Below, piece by piece: positions 13,501-25,308 of a DNA stretch of 64,000 bases. The first letter of the stretch is position 1. Every line of letters begins with the position of its first letter. The stretch lies in the NCBI GenBank assembly GCA_963281155.1, contig CAUJLY010000006.1, positions 8,866,001 to 8,930,000 on the forward strand. The letters are read 5' to 3'. A program made the position numbers and the translations under genes. A model generated the notes under the pieces. It was not told the origin of the DNA. It made no database searches and saw nothing but the letters and a program-made list of their open reading frames with translations. The stretch comes from Rhabditophanes sp. KR3021. Its lineage: Eukaryota; Nematoda; Chromadorea; Rhabditida; Alloionematidae.

Positions 13501-14609
13501 AAACTTTTTAAGCTTTTTAAATAAAGTAGATGATTTCCATATTATCATTTGCAAAGAAGATGGCAACTTAGACCAAAGGATGATAGAGTAGTACATTAAG
13601 AAGTAGGCCCACTTTCCCGATCATTAGATAATGTTTTAGTCCCAGTTTAATGACTTTAATTTATTGAAATAAAAAATTAACCAAAAGGATTATTCTACTA
13701 AAAATATTAAAAGGGCAGTTTATGTGTGTCAGTGTCTTTAAACTATCCAAAAGTTATTTGTCGGCAAAAGTTTATTTTTTAGTGGTAGCTCGATTATGTC
13801 AATGATCCTTTAGTAGTCCCACTAATAAATATTAACTTAAGAGCCCATAACTTTTTTAAACTAAAAAGAGATTATGTATGTGGCTTACCAAAATTACATT
13901 CCTTTTAGAGGTACAATTTGGGCTGTACTACACTACTTTTGCTAATTCATTCTACAAATGCACTCTTCGTAAATTTTTTCCATACAAAACTATTCATGCA
14001 TATTTTAAGGTGTTCCCTTTTCTTTCTAACTTTTGTCTCTTATTTGGATATCTTATAATATTTAAGAAAGTCGTATGTATCAATTGTCTTCCATTAACCA
14101 ACCATGCCTATGAATTAACTGTATATAATATTGTGGCTACTAAAATATTACCGAAATTTTACCAACCTCCTTTCATCTTTAAAAATCTTGACGACATATT
14201 TATTAAGCTGGCTTTAAAATTATACCAGACAACTGTTGGTTGCGAGACTTGTGTTTTCTTTAATCAAAAAAGATTGGATTTAATTGTCCTTATATTCAAA
14301 AGACCGCTATTTGACCCTGCCACCTTACCTTTATATTTTGGCAAAGAAAGTCAAAAGTCCCTTTACTATCAAAGATCCTTGCCGATTAACCGATTCTGCT
14401 AACATCCGGTTAATTGGTCCATTTGCGCGACTGTTTTATCCAGAATGATATATTTAATATCATTAATGATATGTATTCGATTAAACCACTACACATTTCG
14501 TTATTCGTTTTTGATATTTAATATCTAATATTTTATAGCTATTTTTTAGATACATACTTGACAGTGAACCTTATTGTTGATCAACATCACTTAAAATACT
14601 TTCTTAAGT
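7566..14609. other. 7-kb gene-poor AT-rich region
   Basis: I find no exon set with matching splice phases. The longest open frame (plus strand, 13878-14402) has low-complexity Phe/Leu/Lys composition and no family features. Short hairpins occur, for example ATTAACCG/CGGTTAAT at about 14384-14415 and CCTCAT/ATGAGG at about 12586-12601. The stretch may carry regulatory DNA for the GPCR gene to its right. Confidence 0.5.
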
Positions 14610-17600
14610 ATGGCATCGTATTTATACTTTTTTCTAATATTTATATTATTAATCGAAACTCAGAAATGCCAGTCTTTTGATGGTTAGTTGTCATTTATTA
14701 ATTAATCAATGTGCGTCTTTGTTTATTTAGATATTTATGAAGTCAGAGTGCACGAAGAAGCCGATCTCGACACAAAAGCAACACTAAGCGAAACTTTAGA
14801 GAAAAAACTACGTGAGAATAAAAACTGCTTTGGCCAGTTTGAAATTAATGACATTGACTGGCTAGATTTTGACTCGGCCCGGCTAACGTTTGTTGTCAAT
14901 GGCAAAGTTCCGCAAGCTTCCTCTCTCCTTCCTCAGGGAACCTTATTTTTAATGTGCGCCAATAATCATGTGCTTCACCTTCCAATATCAGTTCATGTAA
15001 CGAGAATTAATAGACATTCACCAACCTTCCTCCAATCCTCCTACCAATATTATGTGCCTGTGTCGATGCCAGTTGGTTCAGTAATTGAAGTTATAAATGT
15101 TGTAGATCACGATCCGATTATCTACAACTCACAAATAAGTTTATCTATTATTCCATCGAAGAATAAGGATTACTTTAGCATTGAACATAATGGGACATTA
15201 AGAGTTGCTAAGCCACTCGATCAGTTGGAGCTGTATAAAGCGATTAATATGACGCTGGTGGCAATGGATTACGGGTCCCCTCAATTGTTTACAGCAACAA
15301 ACATTACCATTATACCCGTTACTGTTTCTGAACCAATGAATGTAAGAGTCAATTTTGCAAACTCGCAATATCAGATTTTTGAATGGGATCAGCCTGTGTA
15401 TGGTAGTCCGGACTCTTTTCAAGTCATTCTTTTTCATAATAATTTAACAATACAGCAAAAGAATGTTAATGCTAGTAAGAGGAATATATTGTTCATGTTG
15501 CCATTAGATGCCATGACAGACTATGATGTGGAGGTAGTTGCTGTTCACATTACAGGTATTAAACATTTACTAAGAAACAAAAAATATAATCGAAAAATAA
15601 ATGTACTTTTAATGATAAGTTGACTAATAGTTGCCGTTTCAGGTCAGTCTCGATCGAGGCGCCACAAATTCAACATTCAAACCAATCCAATTAAATGTAA
15701 TGGAATTTGTTCTGCAGGGGGAAGTCCGATGTGTTTTTATAGCCAGTTTATGAGACCTCGGCAGTATGAAGATGAAACAGGTCCGCATTGTGTATGCTAT
15801 CATGGATTTACATCAAGGCAATGTGATGTCCGTCAATATTGTCATGAAGATGTGATTGATACAGCTTACGGTAGAATGAAGTGGCCTTCGAGGGCTGTAA
15901 ATCACACCGTCGAATTAGAATGCCCCTACTCATCTGACGGAGAAAAGACCCATCGAAAGTGTTTGTGGAATGCTAACAAACGAATACCGAAATGGCAGCC
16001 CATCTCAGAAACGGACATCTGCCGCAAACAATCATCTGTCCTCATTCATTTAGGTGTACTGGCCAATTACGCAGAAAAAAATGCTCAAACAATATCTGGT
16101 ATAGAAGCCGTTCAAAGATTTTTAAAATCTGTTTTAAAGTTTCCAGCTTTCAATGCTAGTGCTGGAAATTTCGACAATGAAATAGCCCAAAATGTTGCAT
16201 TTGTCTTAGACATTGTGTTGTCCAGAAATATCTCGGAATTGAAAGGAAATACGAGCGAGTTAGCGGTAAGCAGTAATTAATATCTAATTAGTTATAACAT
16301 TTTTTTAGTCATCATTACTGTTGTATACTCAGCAATTTGCCACAAAATTACCAATTAATCATGGTGTAGAGTCACGTAATGGTGGCATTCAATTTAAAAC
16401 ATTTGAATGGGTAGCAGATGCTCTTAGCTTTGGTACTAAAGTTGGCCCCAACTGTTTTTTGCAAATGCCAACATCCTACAAGAGTGATGTGGTTAGATCT
16501 GTTTGCATTAAGAATACAACTTTTTACGATCCAAATCATAACTCATTACCGATATTTAATGTTTTTTCTGATCTGCATTCAAAATTGCCGTCAAGTCACC
16601 GTTTAAAAGTTGGCATTAAGGTTCCATCCAAAGAAGTAAACTACACGTGTGCATATTTTAATGAAAAGACAAAGGAATGGTCGAGATCTGGAATGACTGT
16701 AATTGATAGGCAATTTGAAGATTCATTTATTTTATGCGAGTCAAATCAACTAGGGATTTTCACCTTACTACCAGAAAGTTACTTTGAAAACAAGTCAAGT
16801 TATTTATCTTTATTGCTAGAATACTTGCCCCTATTTACAAATGCCACTTTTGTAATTTGCAGTTTAGCTTTATTATTCATCGTTTTAATTCAAAAGTAAG
16901 TAGCCTATTTAATTTAAAAATGTAAAAATATTCCTTTAGACTCGGAGACCCAGCATTTATATTTCTACTGTTGCTGACAATTTTCATACATATTATGCAA
17001 ATTGTGCTAATAACAGTTTCTGACTATTCAAATATCCAAAAGTACGATAAACATTGTTACTTAGCTTGTCAGTTCGCACTAATTTCAATATCAATATTAG
17101 TGGCATTCATCAACAATGCTATTTATATACAAAGTGCGGATTTAAGCAAAGACATTGTTAAAATCACAAATGCTCCTTTTAGAATTGTTTTGCTAATTTT
17201 GGCATCAATTATATTGCCTTCAATATTGACATATGTCTCTTTTGACACTGATATTTATATATTGGAAGGTTTAACCAAAATAATACCTCAATTTAAATCT
17301 TTTCATTGGGTATTTGGTGCAACATACCTTGCTCCCATAGGTATCTTCTTAGGAATTGCAGGAGCTTTTGGAGTTTATAGCATCTTTCAAATTCTATGCA
17401 TCTCGCAAAAGCATAAAAACAATACCCAAAATGAGTTGATCGTATCACATATAACCCTGACATCTTTATACTCATTTTGCTTCATGATGTGCTTTTATGT
17501 GGGTTCATTTTTGTTTTTACTACGAGATGACACAATATATGGAATGATTTATTGTGGATTTCAAATAGGAACAACTATATCTCTATTCCTTTTCATATAT

Positions 17601-17906
17601 TCATCCCTAAAGATCGGAGCATGTCAGCTAAAAAATACAATGCCTTCTGGAGTTTTTGGAAGAAGTCATGACATGTCCCATGACAAGTTGTTATCAGACA
17701 AGGAAATCAGCGACCATACAGACAACTCTACAACCAACACTTCTCCAGCTCCTATTTCCTTTTCGACGACATATGGATATGCAGAATCGGTGACTTCTGC
17801 TAGTTCTAAAGACAACGCAACATACAGACCTGGTATTGATACAATAGACTTGTATCCTAATATGTGGAAAAGTGTCAAACGCGGACCATTAGTTAGTCTT
17901 GTTTAG
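14610..17906 (+). CDS. Adhesion G-protein-coupled receptor with cadherin, FN3, EGF and HormR regions (1024 aa)
   Basis: Surface receptor of the adhesion GPCR class. Exons are 14610-14682, 14731-15555, 15643-16265, 16309-16895 and 16940-17906; phases close to 1025 codons. The ATG follows CTTTCTTAAG, a likely trans-splice acceptor. In order: signal peptide 1-21; a poorly defined segment 30-115; a cadherin repeat about 118-224 (NVVDHDP, NGTLRVAKPL, MTLVAMDYGSP); an FN3-like domain about 225-300; an EGF-like domain about 312-350 (CVCYHGF..QCD); a HormR domain about 352-405 (DTAYGRMKWP, CLWNANKRIPKW); a GAIN-like region; a degenerate GPS about 616-662; seven membrane helices about 672-950; and a Ser/Thr-rich tail. 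The GPS keeps CAYF..KEW, but its end reads CESNQLGIF and lacks the usual HL(S/T) cleavage site. Flamingo/CELSR is the nearest known idea, but the length and single clear cadherin repeat differ. AATAAA at 17969-17974. Confidence 0.85.
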
Positions 17907-18033
17907 GCATCTTTCTTTCAATTTAATATTATTAATGGATTATTGATATTTCCCAAATTTGTACATAGAATAAAAATATTTTGCTTTAATTGTTTGTTTG
18001 TATAAGTCTAATTTTCTGCTTAGTTGTTTGCTT

Positions 18034-18888
18034 TTATAATCCAAATTTTTGTTCTAATTCAAAGACAACTGGTTCTAGTTCAAAAGAATACAATGGCTTA
18101 GACGTCAACATCTTTAAACGCGTGTTAAGTGTTATTGGCTTGATACCGTCTTTTCGAGACCAAAATAGGATGATGTTCTATAAGGAGATGTTAATTAAGC
18201 GTAAGTATGCATATTTACATGTGCTAATCATTACTTACCTGGTCACTTGGACATGTACTTGTAAAAGCATCTAATTGATATCCTTGGATTAAATAATCCC
18301 ATAGGTGTGAAAAGTATGGCTTTATTTGAAAGCCATTAAAAAAGAGGCCTGCTACTCTTAAAGAATGTAATCTCGATAAAACAGTGGCGTCATAGTGTGT
18401 TGGATAATCTTCCACTAAGTAGCGCTTCTTTCGGTCTTTCAATAGAGAATTGATTCTATGTAATTCGTAAGTCAAATTTTCCTCATCATTTGCCACATTT
18501 TTTATGTAGTAGCAGAAGTGTCTAAAAAAGTCTTCGACTGTTGTACGTGTCAAGGTGTCGACTTCCATTATTTGGGAGTGGCGGTAGGTATTGTAAAAGT
18601 GATTTAACAAATCATCTGGGTGTGATAAAGCGACTGTGTTATTTGCTAATGTTATGCCAGGAATCGAATCAATAAACTTCTGAAAAAATTTAAAGAGTAT
18701 TCAAAGACTTAGCTTACTTTCCTATTTTCATCACTAATCTTGTTAGGTTCTACTGTTCGAACTTCGAAAGCAAGCAACTTGCTATCACTCAAAAGTCTCA
18801 ATAACATATACAGCTCTTGTCCATAAGGATCCCCATTAATAAGATTTGCATGGGAATCGGAATAGAGCCATAAAATATATAAAGCCAT
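18034..18888 (-). CDS. Signal-anchored membrane protein of unknown function (251 aa)
   Basis: I do not recognise this protein. Exons on the minus strand are 18888-18718, 18679-18239 and 18177-18034; all introns are phase 0 (donors GTAAGC and GTAAGT, acceptors TTTTCAG and CTTATAG). The start chosen is the first in-frame Met (MALYILWLYS). A possible trans-splice acceptor, TTTTTGTGACTAG, lies about 20 bp upstream, and the frame is closed further up. Residues 1-10 continue a hydrophobic run, so the N-terminus probably anchors in or crosses a membrane. The rest is soluble, with N-glycosylation sites (NNT, NLT) and only a few cysteines. This suggests a type II lumenal or extracellular protein, perhaps an enzyme of the secretory pathway, but no motif proves it. 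It converges on the GPCR gene, with stop codons 127 bp apart. Confidence 0.72.
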
Positions 18889-19108
18889 GTAAATAATTGT
18901 TAACAAGCTAGTCACAAAAAGAGGAAATGTGAATGAATTTTTGGTCAATAAAAATATTTAACTTCGGTGCATAGCAACGCATAAATATTAATATTTGAAA
19001 GTATACGGCACAAACTAATCTATGGAATTATATTTGATGCGTTATATAGCAATGTTATTTTTATTTTAATAATTGTAGTCTTTTTATGTACTTTTACATA
19101 TTGAAAAA

Positions 19109-21824
19109 TTAATCCTCTGCTTGAGCCATGAAATCATAAATTTCTCCTGAAAAGCATGAAACGCAAGTGTAACCGTCTGTAAGTCCTCTATGATATACAT
19201 AAGAATCAGCAATCTGCCCGACTGCTTCCTTACATTTAATTCCATGACTAACAATTCCTGTTACAAAATGTTGATTCTCTTGATTGGTTTGGATCACTCC
19301 TGCACCACTGTCTCCACTGCAAGGTCTTTTATTTCCCGAAAGTTGTGTTAAGCCTATCAAATTGTTAGTGGTGGCGAGACTTTTATCTTTCATACAAGTA
19401 GGAACTACGGAAACAGTTCCAAATATTTTCACTTTTCTCAATACATGCGATGAGCCCCACTTTTTTTTATATTCAGCCGAGCCCCATCCAAATACAATGC
19501 CTTCATCGTACTTTGGGAACGTATCATTGTGCAAAAATGCCAGGCAAGCATGCACCATTCGCGGAATCTCGGTTTGAAGCTCTAATACCATAATATCATT
19601 GGATGTTTTATGACTGGTATAAAATGGATTTCTATAAAAATTTCTAACTTTGTATTTTTCTCCAGGTTGATTTTTACAGTTTTGTTGCAGTTTTTTGTCT
19701 TGCTTGCAAGATGTAGAAACTACAATTTCTGTATTTGGAACGTCATGATCAGTTACGTTATCATAACTAATGCCAGTTTTAGAGCTAAAAAGGCAATGCC
19801 CTGCCGTTAGAACATGTTTTCTTGAAATCATCGTTCCAGTGCAACGAAATTTGCCAAACGATATTATTTGAACAGCCCATGGCAGATCGTTAATAGATCT
19901 GACCTTCTCCCCATTAGAAATAAAGTTGACCATTTGAAAATTCTCCGATGTTTCAATAGTTCCACAATTTTCATAATCTAAAATGTATTTAAATTTGTCG
20001 TCCAGAAATACTTACTATAATATTTTAACCGCTTATTGCGAATATACTTGATTTCATCAAACCATTTGTAAATTGGCGTCTTAGACATTATATCTTTGAT
20101 CTGCGGCATATATGATGAAATATTAACTTGTAATTCTAACCTGTCAAAACTCTTTTGACTTTTTGTATCAAAATTAATGCCTTCAAAGATATAATTTCCT
20201 GTGACAGATTTGGAATAGATTTCATTATCTCCAACTATATGACCCTTTTCCTTTTTATATGATTTTGCAAGTTCTTCTAGTTTGCCGTCTTTTGTATAAA
20301 TCCTTTCCACATAATGTAGTTTGCTTCCACTCTTAGTAGTCAAGTTATGATATGTACAAACAAATTGTGTGTCAGCAATTAAGCCTTCCTCAATTATACC
20401 AGGTAAACAGGCATGTATCGAACTTCTTAATGGGAAAACTAACGTAAATACGATCAAGAACTCTTTCGTAGTATTCATTGCATTACTGTCATTAGTGTAA
20501 TCAGGAACTAAGTGTATTTGATCCGCTTTCACCGGATTATTAAATTTTGTTCTAATATTCTGTTTGTCAGTGTATATTTGTGAATTTAAAACAAAATAGA
20601 AAGACAAATATCTTTTACTAAGTTCATTATACGGAATTTTAAATTCATCTCGAAAACATGAAGAATGAGCTAATATATGTCTTGAAGATATTAGAGTCCC
20701 TTTACAAAATGCCGGGCCGTCAGAATTCAAATGATTCTTATTTGCTTCATATATGTTTAAGCTCCATGGAATAGTACGTTTATTGGATCTCCCTCTATTA
20801 CTTTTCTTAGACCAATCATTTTGCAAGTTTGCGTAATTTATGGCTCCACAAGTATTAGGATCTGAATTAAACTAGGTATAATATTTAAGATTATTCTTAC
20901 CATAGTGAAATGAAATGTCATAAAAATTGTTCCATAAATCTTTGTTTGGCTTTGATCTAGGTGCACTTAAAATATCTTTGTATGATTGATTTGTCATGTT
21001 AAACATGTTAATCATATTTGCTTCAGTGCAATTGCTTGAATTTTGATTTTTGGTGCATTTTTCTATGATTCTCGAAACATAATATCTGTTTTCTGATTCT
21101 TCGATAACCATTTCAATTCCGTGAATCAACTTTTCTGTGTGAATTTTGGTTCTATTTATTTTTTCTGCATCAAATAGGTGTAAATTAGTATTAAATCTAT
21201 CTGTTTTATGCCTATTGCTTGACATTTCTGAAGTAATATGATACAAAACACTAATTTTGCCAAAATTGCTTTTTAAATTAGCAAAATTTAAACAAGCATG
21301 AGAAACCTTTGTAACTGTACGTTCTAATTCAAAAATTGCTACTGATGTTAAATCAGAGTTTTGCACAATCACAATATTTACTGGGTACCTTGTATCATCG
21401 AAATTTGTTTTGCAAATACTGTCTGGTTCATACAAATTTGGACAAGGAGTTCTTATTTTAAAAGCAAAATCACGTAAAGCATCTTTCATATTGGAATATT
21501 TGTGTCCATAATTGTTAATACAATCATTGCTAACCAAAACATGAAGTTGAGAAATCAATGCTCCTGTGCAAATATATCCGTTTGAAGATACTACTTTAAC
21601 AGCCCATGGAATGTTTGCATTATTTTTCAGTGAACTTGATCCAGTAATATCTTGTTTCATTATTCCACATGTTTCGGCATCTAAAGTAAATTGTGATTAT
21701 TTATCTTAAATATTCAGAAAGACAAACCATAATACAACAAATTATCATACAAATTTGCATTTAGTGAAAGAACAGATAGTTTCAAAATAAAAATAAATAA
21801 AAAACGTTTTAATTGTAATGACAT
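19109..21824 (-). CDS. Secreted protein with three tandem S1 (trypsin-like) domains, two inactive (863 aa)
   Basis: Four minus-strand exons are read as one gene: 21824-21728 (signal peptide, MSLQLKRFLFIFILKLSVLS), 21680-20901, 20861-20016 and 19977-19109. All three introns are phase 1 and every junction restores a similar linker (YDAETCG, YDPNTCG, YNYENCG), so each domain is one symmetric exon. Domain 3 (about 575-863) is a likely active serine protease: His in VLTAGHC, Asp in SNDIMVLEL, Ser in PCSGDSGAG. Domain 1 (33-293) has VLVSNDC and domain 2 (293-575) has ILAHSSC where the His motif should be. Neither has a GDSG motif, so both look like pseudoproteases, though the Cys pair around the His site is kept. 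The whole resembles nematode DUF316/chymotrypsin-like secreted proteins. Two of these domains could instead be separate genes, but neither has its own signal peptide and the splice phases fit one transcript. Confidence 0.85.
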
Positions 21825-21862
21825 GTTAAACCGCTTTAGAATTAAAAGTGTACGAACTTTTA

Positions 21863-21872
21863 CATTTATATA
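21863..21872 (-). promoter_or_regulatory. TATA box of the triple S1-domain gene
   Basis: The minus strand reads TATATAAATG here, 39-48 bp upstream of the start codon at 21824. This is the right distance for a TATA-driven transcript with a short leader and supports 21824 as the true start of the gene. Confidence 0.5.
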
Positions 21873-22779
21873 TTACTTATTTTATTATTCATGCTTGTAA
21901 TTTGGAAATAACCTTTCTTAAATATTTCAAACCAATTTGTTATTGAAACCTAAAAAAGTTGCTTGAAAAATTAGAGTCAATACATTGCGCTAGATTTTGT
22001 GTTTTAAAAACTTGCATTGGTATGCCTAACCTTTCTTTTAAATTTAAGTAGTAATATATAGTTTGTTAAAACTATTCGTAAAAGGTAGGCTGATTTTGCT
22101 TTTATAAGTATTAATCATTTTAAAGCCATGAGTGTAGCAGAATTATTACATGAATTGATTTTCAAACATTACAAATGAATACAATGCATATTCACGATTA
22201 ATGTAAAAATGAATCATTATAAAGAGATACTAGACGTAATAGATACAGATATTTCATATATTTTTTAAACAATTTAGATAAATAGTCAACTTTTATGTTT
22301 CACCAATTGCCAAGTAACCATCTTTGTTGAGTCAATAATATTTTTTTATTTATTCCATTGTTAATTTTGTTCTTTTAACACATTTTTGATTATACAATAA
22401 AAGTGTGTTGTAATTCTTCAGTAATTTTTGTTGCAAATAATTATTATGAGTTTCTTGTAGTTATTTAAATGCTCTAAAAACCATATTTACTAAATTAATT
22501 TAAGTGGCATGATTTGCCAGTTTCCTAGATCTAGTACTTATATCGAGAAAGTATTTCAAATAAGTGATTTCAAAAATGACCGTATCTCGACAATTCATTG
22601 ACAATATATCTTTTTGTGAATATATTCATACTCATCTTAATTTTTTAAACTTAATTGGCACATTTAGAATGCAACTTTTCTAATAATTATAGCACTATTT
22701 TATACTCTTCCAACGTTGTATTCCAAACCATTTCCCTGTCAGCTCTTCAGAAAAGTGCATCCCGATGTCACTTTAACTA
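21873..22779. other. Gene-free AT-rich spacer
   Basis: Upstream flank of the triple S1-domain gene. Apart from the TATA box next to it I see nothing recognisable. Confidence 0.5.
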
Positions 22780-23638
22780 TTTCATCATAGTCTTGTGCCG
22801 TTATTTGTCAATTCATGGGTAACAGGACATTATGCGAACACATTCTGGGAATATGATGTCAACCGGCAAAATTATAATAGTTTCAACAATTGCCAAGTAG
22901 ACAACAATCAATGGATGAACCAGAATCAAGTCAACAGCTTGATCCAGCAGCCAAATTATCACTCTCAAAAACAATTAACGCAGGGCGACCCAATCCAAAT
23001 TCAAATAATGACTTCCCTAATCTGCAATTAAATGTACCTAAGAACTATCTAGAGGATCCTGCAACGTTAAAAAATAGAATACTTTAGTTAGGGAAATCAA
23101 AGTTGGATTTGTATTAATGTAATGATTCTAGGAGACTTTTGTGAGAGTGAAATCAGCCGTGTTACCAAATTCAGTACGTTGTCAAAACACGTAATATTAG
23201 AGGCACAAATGGGCGTCTATTTTTAGATATTTAATTTAGCCATTGAAGAGGGTCGTTTATTTACTTTTAACAATCTATATTTTTAGAAACAATTATATTT
23301 TAACTATTGGTGATAATGCAGTCTATCGATAGGCCCGATAATTTGATGAACAATCGTTCTTTATTGCTAGTTGAAACTGATGCTTTTTGTATTTATGAGC
23401 CAGAATATGCCAGTTTATACATCCAAAGTGTTTTGCTCAGAATCATCATTACTGAGATTACAATTCTGTGGGGAAAAAATTTAGTAGTACGCATGATAAT
23501 CACGAACTTCAATTAATGGAAGAGTCCGATCAAAGATGGTATGGTTTTAAATCAATTTTCCTTACTCTATTATGTCTTATATCGTACATGCTATGCAAAT
23601 CTATTTACCATTGTTATTACGGACATGACTTTCAGTAA
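22780..23638 (+). pseudogene. Decayed coding fragments, possibly one dead gene
   Basis: Coding-like pieces on the plus strand change frame without usable introns. The first (about 22795-23087) is Asn/Gln-rich (NRQNYNSFNN, NNQWMNQNQ) and continues after a frame change near 23000 as NSNNDFPNLQLNVPKNYLED up to a stop. A second piece starts around 23316 (MQSIDRPDNLMNNRSLLLVE). A third (23456-23638) reads KKFSSTHDNHELQLMEESD, then a hydrophobic run (FKSIFLTLLCLISYMLC) and a stop. Together they suggest the remains of one or two proteins, the last with a C-terminal membrane segment. An alternative is a live gene with introns I failed to place. Confidence 0.3.
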
Positions 23639-24680
23639 ACTTTAGCGATAAGCGTGCTTTTGTTATATCCATCTTTATAACACCAACCGTATAACAGTCA
23701 TTACCAAAGAATAATAATTAAGTTGTTGAAAAGGTTGAAAAACGGAAAGATACAGTAAAAATTGACGTTCTGTAACCTATTTCGTTAAAACAGAAGAAAT
23801 AATGAACTGAGTAAAGTCGGTTATTTTGACGCAAATACAATATAAATAAAGTCAAGATATAAATGAATTCCAAATAATTAAATAATATTCTGCATGTCAT
23901 TTTCTCCCTTTTGTGAAATTCAATTAATGCAATGTCTAAACTGATCACGGAAGTTTTTAGAGAGAAGCATATCATTTTGAGGAAACCTGCGACAATCACC
24001 TTCCAACAATCAACCTCCAACAAAAATGGGCCAGGTTGACAAAATCTGCGTCGTATCTTTGTCAGATATGTTTAAGACGGCATATTTTAAAAATTAGTAG
24101 CTTTCACATTAATGTAATATTTCTAAACTTCTTTTATAGCTAAAGATTGTACTGATCTGAGTATGCCATGTTTATTAAATAAAAGTTGGTACATTGTATG
24201 TGCAATCGTCTTAAACTGAAACACTCTAACCCAATTAGTCCGTAAACATTGAACAGGTAAAAGATGGTTGAAAAAGTTAAAAGGACAAGTCTTAAATAGC
24301 TGCATTAAAACGAGCAGCTTTTTCGCCTTTTACTAAAAAGCTCCGTGCAGCTATTTATTCATGACATTAACATGACTTTTTGGGAAGCTTCTCTTAGGAG
24401 AAGCAATTTGATAAGTAACTCATGAACAATTGATGAGTAACCCACATGTAACAAATAATTAATGGGGGAGCAATTGAGAAAGAAGTATTTGTGGGGTATG
24501 TTCACAAATACTGTTGCAACGAAAATTGGAATATTTAGAAACACCAGTTGTTTTTAGTTTATCCTATAAACAACCCTTCTATATCACCATACTTATAAAA
24601 GCAAAATCTAAATGAATAACGAACGTGAATATGATGATATACTTTCAAATTGATTATTTATAGTCGGTAATTTTGACTAA
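23639..24680. other. Gene-free AT-rich spacer
   Basis: Several short open frames occur on the minus strand (around 23718-24023, 24123-24305 and 24359-24544), but their composition is low-complexity and none shows a family motif. Confidence 0.4.
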
Positions 24681-24893
24681 TTAAATGCCATCAAATAATT
24701 GGCTATCACTTTTTAGTGCACCGTTTAAATCTCCCGCCATTGAAACTAATTGTCGCATTATTAACCTGTGTTTTTTGTTTATGTCATTATAAAAGTACAC
24801 ATTAATTTCCATGGGCATTGTTTTTTGTTGGGTTGGTTTGACCATTGTACGTAATAACAAAAATGCGGTGTCTGGCGCTAAGGTTGAACTCAT
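24681..24893 (-). CDS. Possible small hypothetical protein (70 aa)
   Basis: Single open frame starting MSSTLAPDTAFLLLRTMV and ending SDSQLFDGI. Composition is balanced rather than Phe/Lys/Asn-biased, which is why I list it. There is no signal peptide and no recognised domain. It may be a remnant or a chance frame. The region beyond (24930-25308) is plain spacer up to the next gene. Confidence 0.25.
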   Translation of the reverse strand: MSSTLAPDTAFLLLRTMVKPTQQKTMPMEINVYFYNDINKKHRLIMRQLVSMAGDLNGALKSDSQLFDGI

Positions 24894-25308
24894 TCTTAAA
24901 CATATACATATTTTTGCTATGCATTTCAAAAGTTCTCTATCAAACTATTGCTTAAAACCAGCTAAAGAGGTATCAGATACGACGTCGTGAGTTTCTCTTT
25001 TTGAATTAATATGACCAAAAATTAAGTTTAAGCATCCGATAATCTGGTTCTGTAAAAAATGTATTACATCCGCTCTATTATTAATAATTACATACTTCTC
25101 CCGCCCATGGAATATCATATAGCAGCCAGATTATCCGACGCTAAATCCTATATAGTCTCTTTTGTACGCCCTTTGACGTATCAATTTGGTCGAGAAGAAA
25201 GTAACAAAATATTTGGATATGTATAGTTGGAATCATGTCATTCTATCTCATTTTTAGATTTGCTATATCGTATCCTTGCCTATTTGATAGTATTTTGTTA
25301 GTTTTAGA

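Noticed and set aside
13878..14402. 174-codon open frame on the plus strand
   Set aside because: Phe/Leu/Lys/Tyr-rich composition typical of AT-rich chance frames, no domain, no signal peptide, no flanking splice pattern.
17990..18201. Plus-strand frame ending in a donor-like GTAAGTATG
   Set aside because: Begins with TTG, no ATG; the minus strand here is the phase-compatible last exon of a three-exon gene.
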